Under the pieces are notes generated by a model. It had not been told where the DNA came from and did no database searches. It saw only the letters and a program-made list of their open reading frames with translations. From the NCBI RefSeq assembly GCF_014898055.3, contig NW_023601212.1, positions 42,582,329 to 42,646,328 on the forward strand: a stretch of 64,000 nt of DNA, in the 5' to 3' direction. Shown piece after piece: positions 43,501 through 55,500 of the stretch (within the stretch, counting starts at the first letter, position 1; each line of letters opens with the position of its first letter). The translations under genes were made by a program, and so were the position numbers. The DNA is from Talpa occidentalis (lineage: Eukaryota > Chordata > Mammalia > Eulipotyphla > Talpidae).

Positions 43501-46500
43501 ACCTTTGTCATTCCTCTCTCTCATTTTCAAACCTTCTCAGGGGATCCCAGATGGCAGGAGTCAGTGAGGGCTCCTGGGCATGACCACTGCCTGAAGGCTG
43601 TGTCCATCTGACCTATAGGGACTTCTGGAACCTCACTGGCTGGCTTTGGGGGCCTCTAAGCAAGCCCTCTTCCCCCCAGGTGTCTTGGACTTGGGGCCCT
43701 ACTTGACCTCCTTTCTCCAAAGTTGCTGCCACTAAAAATAGGAGCCTCGCTGGAGCTGCTCAAACAAAGAGGCCAATACAGCCCCCTGGCTCATGGAATT
43801 CTTAGACAACAGCAATTGCAGAATCATCAAATCTGGGACACCTAGAATCTCGGGAGCTTGGGGTCCCAGAATCTCAGAAGCAGAACACCTGGACTCTCAG
43901 ACCTGCACTTTTGCTGTGCCGGGGGTTTGTTGCCATTGAACTGGTTGTTCCCAACAAGCTCATATCTGTGATTCTTACATTCTCAAGAGACCTTGTTTCT
44001 TGGGGTCTCTCTCCCTTGATTGGTCTAGTCCTTGCTTTTCTCAACCCTTACATCCTCTCCAACACCCCAGCCCACCTTCCCAACCTGAATCCAAGTGTGT
44101 CCCTGGTCTGGCCCTGCCCCCATCAGTCTACTCCAGGAGTTCCAAAATGAGAGTGATTCTTCCCCCAAGGGACACTGGCAATATCTGGAGAGATAATTGC
44201 TTTTCATCACTGCAGAGACAGAGACAGGAAGCGGGGCTATTGGCATCAAGTAGGTAGGTATCAGGGTTGCTCTTCAGCACACTGCAGTGCACAGAATACC
44301 TACACCACTGAGAAAGATCCAGTCCTAGATGCAAATAGTGCTGAGGTTGAGAAACTACTCTAGATGGTGCAACTTTCTGTACCTCCATCACCACCCTCTT
44401 ATTCTAGAGACCATACTATAATCACACCTCTTCTCAGGCTACAGCGACCACAATTTTCTAACCCCACCCCTACTCATGCCCGTATTTCTAATTTCCTTGG
44501 CTCCTGGCAGCTTTCAGTTCCTGGGCAAAGTGGATGGTGGGGATTAGAAAAAGAAAGATCCCCAGCCCCAGCCCTCTCTCTGGACCATCCTCAAATTGAG
44601 GCTAATCCAGCAATTGCATCTGTTGGGCTCTGGACAATCTGCAAGTTCGCCCAGCGTGTTAACCTTGGCCCAGGCAATTGGCCTGCTCCCCAATTGGCAC
44701 ACTTGCCCGTGTCAGGCGGGTGTGGTGGGCAAAGGAAATGCAGGCCAGGATTCCTATGGTCGCTCCAGAAGTTAGCTCCACAGGCAGATAATGGAGAGTT
44801 GGCTCTATCTGTGTAGGGGGTCCTAGGAGAGGGTTTGCTTCTAGGACTTAGAACCTGAAAGGGGATCTGGAAGGCAGGGACAGACTCTCTGCAGCTCAGG
44901 CTAGATGTGCTCCATACCCATCATCTGGCTAGTAATGGTTTACTACCAGCTACATGCCAGGCCCCAGATGCTGCAGTGAATTAGGCCTCAGGAACTTCTA
45001 TGCTAGCAGGGGCATGGGTGAGCAGTCATCTAGGGAAGGAACCAGGTAATTTCAGAGAATACTAAGAAATGAAACAGGTGCCCAGATTGAAAATCACAGG
45101 AACTCGCTAGGCCAGGGAAGGGCTCTTCAGGCAGAAAGAATAGCCAATGAAAAGGCTCTGACCAGAAACAGTTTGAGCTTTCCTTAGGAATCAGGGATGT
45201 GAGAGAGGGATGTGAAGCTGGAGAGACTGCAAAGGTCTGACCTCACAGGGACTTACTTGTAGATGGAAGTTGGGAATCTGGCTTTTATTGTAGACATGAT
45301 GAGAAGCCAGGTGAGTTCTCACTGGGTGTGAAAAAAAAAAAGCACCCTGTTTGCAGAGTGGGGGCAAAGAGAAGAGGATTGAAGGTAGCAAGCCCCTGGA
45401 GTCCCCCTCCTCCGAAGAAACTCCTTTTAGGGCTCAGGAATGCAGAGGCCAAAGGCCTCTGAGTAGAAAGGGATGTGGAGCCAGCTGGGCCCTTCCAAGG
45501 TGCCCAGAAGGGATCCTGGAACTGGTGTGCAAAGGGCCCCAGCCCCTCAGGGTCTCCCCTCTCTGTTGCAGACGGGCAGCCCCATCCCGGCCTCAGCGAA
45601 GCCCTCCCCCGTGCCACCTCCGCCACCCATCGGATCAGCAGCTGGTGAGTGCCATGCTGGCCCTGACCTCAGGGAGGGCAGGGGGGCAAGCAGATCCAAG
45701 AGAGGCCCCTGGGAGAGAAAAGGGGATAGGAGGGAATCAGGAGGCCAGGCAGGAAGAGGTAACTCCCAGTAGGCAAGCCCCTGGGTATGTGCAGGGGGTG
45801 GAGGGAGACCCAGGATGAACAGAGATAGTCAACTCTCGTTATCCCTGTCATGAGCGAGATCAGAGAGGCAGGAGCCTGGAGATTGGCCTCTTGGAGTCCT
45901 GTCTCTGACATGAGACCCTTAGAATGATGCTAGCCCTCTCTGAGCCTCAGTTTCCTCATCTGTAAAATGGGGTCCCTAAGATGAATCTCATGAACTTGCC
46001 TTCAGGACACAAGGGACTTTCAGTAGAAGCAGGAATCCACAGCAATGTTGACACCAGCAACTCTTTATTAAATGGCTTGTCAGGTGCTAATAGGTAATAA
46101 TAGACATATTAGGATTAATAACTCAGTTATTGAGTGCTTGCTGTATTTAGACTCTTGGCACATACTTAATGTGCTAAACCTTTGCCACAGCCCAGGGAGT
46201 GAGGGGGGGAAATGAAGGGGAGATGGTCCTGTTAGTATTGCTTGTCACCTGTGAGGCTTAGAGAGGTGGCCCTGATTTCCACTTGGTCATTAAGGGGAAC
46301 CGATTTTAGCATCTCTTCCATGATGAGATCTATAGCCTTGGTGAAGACAAGATTTTGAAAAACAAAGGGAGATCTATCAGGAACTGTCATAATAAGAAAC
46401 CACACTGGTAATAGATTCACTGGGAGCAAGGCATCAGGTGAAGCAAAATGTTTCTCCAGCACCACAATGAATTGTGCCACCCTCTCTTTATACTTCACAG

Positions 46501-49500
46501 GGTCAAGGGATCCCCTATTGAAAGGTTGTGGTTGGGATCATTTAAATAAGCACCTGCTGTTTGTTGCGTTGTTTTGGTTACAGGTATGAGAAACAGGCTT
46601 ACATGCTGTGGCATAGGACACAGAGGCTCCTGGTTCTTGGGACTTGTCCCCATTTTTAGGGTTGGAAAACTGGGGCTCAGTGAGGTTGCCTCACCTTCCC
46701 TTTCCTCTATGAGAGGTCACTGGATCCAGAGGCTTCAACCTCTCCTCTCTCTGCCCTTACAAGAACAGAGATTCAGGGGAGAATTGTATTCCCTTGAGTT
46801 GTTTGTGCTATAGAGTTTTACCAAATTTGGTGGAAAGATAAAATTAACAAAAGCACCCCAGTTTGGGGAGGACAAGAGAAAAGCAGCCTGGAACACAGGT
46901 TAGAGAATTGGGCCCTCCAGGGGGAACAGATGAGAGTTGGCTGTGACACCAGACCTGGGGACACTTGTGACCCCAATCACACTCTCCATCATACAGTGGG
47001 GCTGGACTGTATGAACAGGTGCATCCTCGGAGTTGAGCCTGGTTATTGAACCAGTGGTTCTGCAAGAGTCTCCCAGCCCTCACCCCCACATTCCCAGCCC
47101 CCTCTGACTTTGCCCATAGCTGGGTTTCTGGTACTTGTCTCAGACTGCCTGGGAGGATCCCTCCCTTGCCCTAGGACGGGAAACTGAGGCCATGGCTAAC
47201 CTGTCCCCATTGGCACTTCCTTGCAGCTGCTGGGATGGAGGCAGCCTAGACTTCCGGCCGGGCTCCCCACTACCCCATCTCCTGGACCACTTTCCTGGTC
47301 CACCTGATGGCCAAGGGCCCTGGGAGCACCCTCTGGTCCAGGAGGCCAGGGAGAGCATCCCATCTGAGCAGAGGTTTGAGGACTCAGTCATTGTGAGAAC
47401 TGTGAAGACCCATCCTGAACTTGAGGGCTCTAGAAGGTTCTTACACCCCCAGTGTGAACCGAAGATCTTGGAAAAGGTCTCCCGGGGCCTCCCCAGATTG
47501 GACTGGCTCCCAGATGGAGAAGAGCAGCCTCCACCTCAGGATATAGGGCTACACCTGGACCTGCCACCCCAGCCACAGCCCCTTACCTCCTTCCGGACTG
47601 TGCTCGTGCCAGTAGAAGATCCCACTAAGACACTGGATGTAGTGGCAACTGGCACCAGAGAGCACCTGATGGACCTTGAGGGGCTAGCCCAGCAGTCTGA
47701 TGAGTGGGATCTTCCCAGGTCGGCCTTAGAGGTGGCCACACAGACCTGGACAGTGAATTCAGAGGCATCTGTGGAGCGACTTCAACCACTGCTGCCCCTG
47801 GTCCAAACAGGACCATACCTGTGCAAGCTGCTGGAAGATGTGGCTGAGGGAGCAGCCAGTGAAAATGAGGATGAGGAGGAGCCAGCTGTGTTCCCGTGTA
47901 TTGAGTGTAGTATCTACTTCAAGCAGAAGGAGCACCTGCTGGAGCATATGAGCCAGCACCGCCGAACCCCATGTCAGGAGCCCCAAACTGACCTAGCCCC
48001 GTTGGCCTGTGGAGAATGTGGCTGGGCCTTCACTGACCCGGTAGCCCTTGAGCGGCATCGGCAGCTGCATCAGGCATCCCGGGAGAAGATTATTGAGGAG
48101 ATACAGAAGTTGAAGCAGGTTCCAGGAGATGAGGGCCGGGAGGCAAGGCTGCAGTGCCCCAAGTGCATCTTTGGCACCAATTCCTCCAAAGCCTTTGTGC
48201 AGCATGCCAAGCTGCACGTGCGCCAGCCTCAGCGCCAGGCAGCCAAAGAGCCCTTTGGGGGCAGCAGTGGGGCCGGCAGCCCCGGCCTTGATGTTACCAC
48301 CCTCACCTATCAACCCTTTCAGGCCTCCTCCGGCCTCAGTGCCTGTGTTTTCTGTGGCTTCCCTGCACCCAGTGAGAGCCTGCTCAGGGAGCATGTGAGA
48401 CTTGTACATGCCCGTCCCCGCTGGGAGGAGGATGGTGAAGCTTTGGATGAGGAACCTGCCAGCCAGCCTGGTACCAGCCAGGATGTGTACGCCCGCTTCT
48501 CTGCTGAGGAATACTTTGGCAAAGCTGAGCCACTCTTGGCCCCCACGTGGCAGGAGAACCCTGCTGGATACGACCCCAGTCTGGCCTTTGGCCCAGGCTG
48601 CCAGCAGCTGGGCTTGAGGGATTTCCCACTGTCAAAGCCTCTCCTCCCACATGGCTTGGGCCAGAGGCCCCTAGGAAGTCCAGCCTTTCCCTCACCACTA
48701 GCATCTACCCCCTATTCCTTACAGCCCAGTAGAAGCAGAAGCAGTGTCCACCCACAGGGTCTCCCAGCCCAAGTGGAAGACCGGAGGTACCCTTGGAGTG
48801 AAGAAGAGGAGGATATACCCCTGGCATCAGAAATGGACTTTTCCCCTGAAAATGGCATCTTTCCACCCCAAGTTGCCCCTGGCCTCATCCCCCAGCCAGC
48901 CCTGGCATTGAAGCAGACTTTCCAGGAAGCCCTGTGGGCAGCTGAGGCCTCACAGGAACAGCAGCAGCAGCTCTGCAGAATGGTGCCAGTGGTGCTGGTT
49001 GCAAAGCTGGGGCCACAAGTCATGGCTGCTACAGCCAGGATGCCCCCAAGATTGCAGCCTGAAGAATTGGGACTGGGGGTTACCCACCCATTGGACTTCC
49101 TACTCCTGGATGCACCATTGGGTGGCCCACTGGGACTGGACACACTCCTGGATGGGGACCCAGCAGTGGTACTGAAACATGAGGAGCGGAAATGCCCCTA
49201 CTGCCCAGATCGCTTCCACAATGGCATCGGCTTGGCCAACCATGTTCGGGGCCACCTGAACCGTGTGGGTGTCAGCTACAACGTCCGACATTTCATCTCT
49301 GCTGAGGAGGTGAAGGCCATCGAGCGCAGGTTCTCCTTCCAGAAGAAGAAGAAAAAAGGTAGGGCAGCTTGTTCCGGTGCCTACCGCCATTTGAGGTCCC
49401 AGAGACCCATGCACAGCTGGGCAGCTGAGTTCTGAACTAAGCAACCCTCACTCTAGATCCTCCCTTAGTGCCAGGTAGGGTGAAGTCAGGGCCTTTCCTC

Positions 49501-52500
49501 CAAGAAGACCTGGGAGCCACAGCAAAGGCCAAGGCATCAGTGAAGGTATGGAGATGCCCCAATGCCCAGGCCCTTCTAGCAACTGGAGAAAGGAGGATGG
49601 GAAAAGACATCCATCCCAGGCAGGGAATTGTCACGTCTTATTCCTTCATTTGATGAATACTGGATGAGGTCCTCTTTGTTCTGGGCACTGGGGATACAAC
49701 AGTAGGCAAAACAGTAGTCTCTGCTCTTCATGCCCCAGAAACAGAAATGGTAGGATACTGGTTGGCCTCAGAAGCTCCCCAGGTGAGGTATGCAGATCTC
49801 TAGGCACCATGGTTTGTCTCCAACATCAATACCCTGGGTGGTTCTGAGGCTTACAGAAATGGGCCCATCTGAGGGTAGTAATATGGTGTTTGAGAATGTG
49901 TGTGTGCCTTTGTGTGCGCTGGGGGCATGGGGCAGGGTGGATAGTCATGAAGTCATGCAGGTATGTGTTGAGTGAACAGGGATGTGATAGACAAAGCTGA
50001 AGACTAGGGAAACCCAGAGAAGGTCCTGGAAAGTCCAAGTAGGCTCCCAGAGGAAGGTGACCTGTCCTTTTGACCATTAGTTCATTCAAAAAAGGTTTAA
50101 CTTATGGCACTGGGGTGGTAGTAGGCAAAAATAGATAAAGTATTGGGCTTTATGAATCATTGGAAATTTATGAACTTGAATTTACTTGAAATGGCTCAAT
50201 TAATGCAGTACAGATATAGATAGCAATAATACCTACCTGAAGCAATTAAAAAAAAAATAGATGAGTTCTAGATGTGAGAATGGTATTAACTGAATACTCA
50301 CCCAAATGATTGCAAGTCCACACCTGAAAAAATATTTCTGAGGCTGGGTAGGGTCCCTGGTGCTGGGAGTTGGCACTGTTGGTTGGGGGGGAAGGGTGGT
50401 CAAGCAAAGAAGGCTTCCTGGAGTGGGGGACAGCAGTGGCTGTGTGATTCTTGGAGCGGGGAGGGCAGCCCCAAGAGGCATGGGGAGGACTGGAGCCAGA
50501 GAGTTGCTCCCCAAGGCAGTCCATGTTCTCTCTCCCTCTGCAGTGGCGAACTTTGACCCAGGCACCTTCAGTCTGATGCGCTGTGACTTCTGTGGGGCTG
50601 GCTTTGACACACGAGCTGGCCTTTCCAGCCATGCCCGGGCCCACTTGCGGGACTTCGGCATCACCAACTGGGAGCTCACCGTCTCACCCATCAACATCCT
50701 GCAGGAGCTGCTAGCCACCTCCTCTGCTGAGCAACCTCCCAGCCCCCTGGGCCATGAGCCTGAGGGGCCACCTGGTGGCTTCCTGACTTCCCGCAGGCCC
50801 CGCTTACCTCTCACAGTGCCCTTTCCACCTACCTGGGCTGAGGACCCTGGGCCAGCATATGGAGATGGTAAGGGGAAAAAGGGTGGGTGGGGATGGAGCC
50901 CTGACCCTCCCTAGGGGCTCAGAGAGATCAAATGGAGGAGCAGTCAGTCACTGGCTTTCCTAGATGCATTTCAAGTCACTTTACAAAGCATGTTGAGATG
51001 AAGGAAATGTTCACAACTGCCCTGACACTTAGGGATCATTTCTGTTTTATTCAGGGTCTGAGTCTAGTTCCTTTCTGCCCTTTCTGATAGTGATTTTCAA
51101 CATATGCCTTTTGACCATTTACTTGGAGTCAGATAACTCATTTACGCCCTTATAGTGACTCTATTATATAGGTGTTGTTATCCCCATTTTACAGATGAGG
51201 AAACTGAGGCCCAGAGAGCTTAATTAAGGTCACACAGCTGGAAGTGGTGGAGCTGTAATTTGAAACCACAGGCTGTCAGGCTCCAGAATCCTTGCTTTAA
51301 GTGACGTCTTCTATCTAAAGCAATGCTGTCCAATAGAACTTTCTGAGATGGAAGAAATGTTCTCTAAATATCTGTACCATCCTGCAGTGTCACCACTGAT
51401 CATGTGTGGCTGTTGAGCATATGAAATGTTGTAGTGCCTGGCTAACGGTGATCCTACAGGACAGTGCAAATCTAGGGTATGTGTTCTAGATTTTCAAGAG
51501 TGCCTACTTTGTTAAGCAGCATTGATAACTCCTCTCCTAACTGCTTTCTGTATTCTAAGGTTTCATTTATGCCTTAAAACAAGTCCATGGGGGAAGGATT
51601 GTTGTCTGTGGGTCAGTCACCTGGTTTGCAAAAGAGCTAGACTGCTGAACCATGTATTCAGTGGTCTCTCCAGTGGAGAATGGCCTGGAAAATCTAGAAG
51701 TAATAATTGGTGGAGGAGTCTAGGACTAGACACCTTTGAGGAAGTGGAAGGGTGAAGGACCAGGCCCAGTAAAGTCTGTCTTTTTGGGAGTCTTTACTAA
51801 GCTTCAAGGCAAAGAATTTGGCAGTGAGAGTAGGCAGACTCTGGGGAATGGAGAAGGTGCCCGAATGGGGAATTGCCCATGGGCTGCTTGAGATTGAAGC
51901 TTCCTTCTATGTTTCTCCTACTGGGAACTTCCAAGGTCCTATTTAGATCTGTACACTGGGCTTGGCTGCACCCATCAGCCAGCCCATTGACTTGAGGGTC
52001 TGTACAGGAGGGGTGGGGCTATCAAAGTCCCCCTCCTTGACAAGGAGACTGAGGCACAAAGAAAGGATGATGTCTGGTTGAGGTCACTTGGGAGAAAGGA
52101 ATAGTGGAGATGTGACCTCAGGCTTCTTGCCTTTGCATTCAGCTCACACACGTGGCTAGTGTCTCTGAGGCAGCCTGAAGGCAGAGTTACTGTGAGGGTG
52201 TCTGGGAGGCACAAAACACAGCCCTGAGCCACCCCCAGTCTCTTCCCCATCCTTTCTCTGTTACTTCAGTATTGGCCTGCATGTCAGGCTTACACCCACT
52301 ACCTGGCACCTGGGTCAGGCACCCCAGGGATACAGATATATACACGGCAGTCAGGTTCAGCTCTGAATAAGTTGTTTCCACCAGAAGACCAGTGTGCCAG
52401 CCCCAGTTAGTGCTGAGGAAGTTGGAAGAGCCACTTGGGGGTGTGAGGAAGCAGCCTCACACAGTCCTGGCCTTGTCCTCAGGAGGAGGAGCGATCATCA

Positions 52501-55500
52501 GCCTTTCACTGAACACCAGGAGGGAAGGGCAGCGGCAGGGGCCGTTAAAGAGCGGTGGAAGCCTTGCCTTGAGGAAGCCTTGCCTTGAGGAAGGATGCTC
52601 AAGATTAGAGATAGGTAGGCAGCGGCCCTGCAGGGCTGTCTTTAGAAACTTCAACCCCCATCCCCTACCTCCCTAAATGGGCCAAAGGGGGGCGGAGCAA
52701 CGGTCAGACTCCGGCCACACCCAGCTGTCAAAAGAACAGCTGGGGGGCATCGGTTTTGGTACTGGGAAGGAAGAAGTGGGTAGTGCCTGGAAAGTACGGA
52801 CCATGCGTGGAAGTCCGTAGGGCTGCGGACGGCGCTGCAGAGAAACAGTTGAATACCAGGATTATGTTTGGGGAGGAGGAGTGAAAAATCCTCGTGATTG
52901 GGGATCAGGTGTCTTCCAGGGTCCCCGAAACGAAGGGGCGACTCCCAGAGAAGGAAATGGAGCTCGGAGCGAGCAGATCCGTGGCAAATCCTAGCTTCGC
53001 ACGTCGGGGCTCCAGGAACCTGAATACATGTGGTTGGAGCATTCCCATCCTAACTTTAGGGCTATCCGGGGGCGGGAGGATGAGAGAGAGGTGAGCGTCC
53101 GGCCGTCGAGGGTCCGGGTGGCGTAGCCTGCATTTGTGTCTGGGCGCCCGCTGCAACCTGATGTTTCCCTCCCGCCGGCGGCCTAGGGCAGGGTGGGAAC
53201 AGACGTTTGGCTTTCGGCGCTCGGCGCTCTCACGGATGCCCTGGGCGCGCGCCTAGGGGCGGGGCGGAGCGGAGAGGCTGGTGGCGCCGCTCGGCGCTCG
53301 GCTGCTCCCGCCTGGGGCGGCCGCCCCGCGTGCGCCGGAGCCAAGATGGCCGCCTCCACCGCCCAGTGCCGAGTGACAAAAGCGGAGAGCAAGGCGGCGG
53401 CGGGGCCGCGCGCGGGGGGTGCCCGGGAGCGCGCACCCGCGGGGGCTCCCCCGCCCGGGCCCCCGAGCCCGGGCCCCGCGGCCCTCGCTGTACCGCCGCC
53501 GCCGCCCCCACCCTTGCCGCCGCCGCCGCCGCCGCGCCGCCGCGGGGACGGGCCCAAGGCCGAGCCGGAGCCGGGGCCCGGGCCCGCGCCGGGTAAGAGC
53601 CCGCGCCGGGGAGGGTGCGGGGAGGGCTGAGTCGGCGTCCCACCCGCAGCCACAGCCGCCCCCACCGCCCACCGTCTGGTCTCCGGGACTCCCCCTCCCC
53701 CCTCCCCCCGGCCCTCTAGTCGAGCGGGCCCCGCGCCTTAATCGCCGCTCGCAGGGTGCGGACTTGAGAAACACTCTCCACCGCTGCCCCGCAGAACCCT
53801 CGCCCGGTCTGACAGCTGCCCCCTGTTCCCTTGGAATCCCGGGATCGTCCTTTCGGCAGTCTCGGGCCCTCCATCGCGGAAACCCACTCCCAGCCACTTC
53901 AGCCCTGACACGACCCTGCCCCGTCTGACAGACGCGCCCACTCCACTCAGAGACTGGCAAAGTCCTCGGTGTCCCGGGGTCTGGTGGCCCCCTCCGCCTG
54001 CCTTCTCCTTGTCATCGCAGGACTCAAACTGAGCCGGGACCTGCTGGCCTCTCTTCTCATAGCACTGAGCGTTTCCAGGGCCTCATCCGAGACAAGTTCC
54101 TTCATCTTCAGAGTTCTCTCCCCTCTGCCCTGAACGCTAAACTTGGGATTCAACAGGCCTCTTTCTCTGAAAAATTAGATTAGTAAAACCCGCTTTTCAC
54201 TCCCTGTCCTCAAAGGTGGATGGACATTCCACTTTCCCACCCCACCCTCCCAAGCTTCCTGGCCCAGGATAGATGTCTCAAACTTCTCACCAAGTTCAGT
54301 GATTCTACTCTTCTGTCCACAGTCAAATCCCTGCTAATCCAAGCATTCAGTTTTCACGTTAACCCACTTTGGGCTCACCTGGTGAGCCCAACTGTCTATG
54401 GAGCCACCTCTGTGTCCTGCATTGCCTCATTGTGTGACTTCCCACCTATGCATTGCCCTTTTGACCTTCTATGGAATATCTCTTCTAACTACCTCCACCC
54501 CCACCCCTTGCTCCTCACACTCCCAAGATGTACAGATCTTCTTTTTCACAAGTTCTTCCCCGAAATATTTTCTGTGACATCCCTTAGCATGGGAGTCAGA
54601 CTAGCACTGTATCCCCTCACCCGCCTGGAAGCTGAACGTATTCTTTGCTGTCAGCAGGCAGCCCTGATATCCCTATACTGTACTGCTGCTGTGGGTTATG
54701 AGTGGAAGCTCAGCTTTCATGGGGTGAGCTGCCTCCCAAAATAAGAGCAGACACCAACTGGAAGAAGCCCCACCATCCCCACAGTCCATTGACTAGACCA
54801 CTGGGGGTAGACATCCTGCACCTTACATGGGCTGAGCATGTATTCCTAACCTCACAGGCCTAGGTTCTGAGGAAAACACAATGGTGGCCATGGACTTGGG
54901 TTCCCCCCCGCTCCCCAAGAAGAGCCTGCCTATCCCTGGGCCCCTGGAGCAGGTGGCCAATCGGCTGAGTAGCAAAGTGGCAGCAGAGGTTCCTCATGGC
55001 AGCAAGCAGGAGCTGCCGGACCTCAAGGGTGAGTGACTCAAGTGGCATGGTGGGGGTGCTGACCACGCTAGTCAAACTCACAAGGGAGCTTTCAGGCCTG
55101 GGGGTTAGTGTGGGGCACCAGGTTGACCATACTGCTCTCTCTGCCACTCCAAGGCACCACTGCAACACTCCACATCTGTCTTCTGTCTCGCGAGCTTCCA
55201 CTGTCCTGGGCATGCATACATATTTGGTCTTGACCTACACCCTCACTGGGTGAGGAAGGGGCATCTAGAGAAGCAGTGAGCGTGGCCCTCAGCTCACACT
55301 CAAACCCAGTTCAGTTGCCAACTTTGACTATCATTAGCTGTGTGATCATCTGCATGATGTAGACTTGTCTGTCTGTTGGTTTTCATGTCCAGCACAGTGC
55401 TGGGTCCCAGGTATGTGAGAGGAGCAAACCAGACCTCGCCCTGATCCTTCGGGTCATTGAAGCTGGGAAGCAGCAAGGCAGAAGATCAGATAGGCACTTG

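Noticed and set aside
49359..49437. WIZ protein ending at 49435
   Set aside because: The AAAAAAG|GTAGGG donor joins in phase to VANFDPG at 50544; the extra codons are intron. A retained-intron form is possible but unsupported.
53253..53960. 235-codon antisense frame in the internal CpG island
   Set aside because: Same GC-driven artefact, opposite the real alternative first exon.
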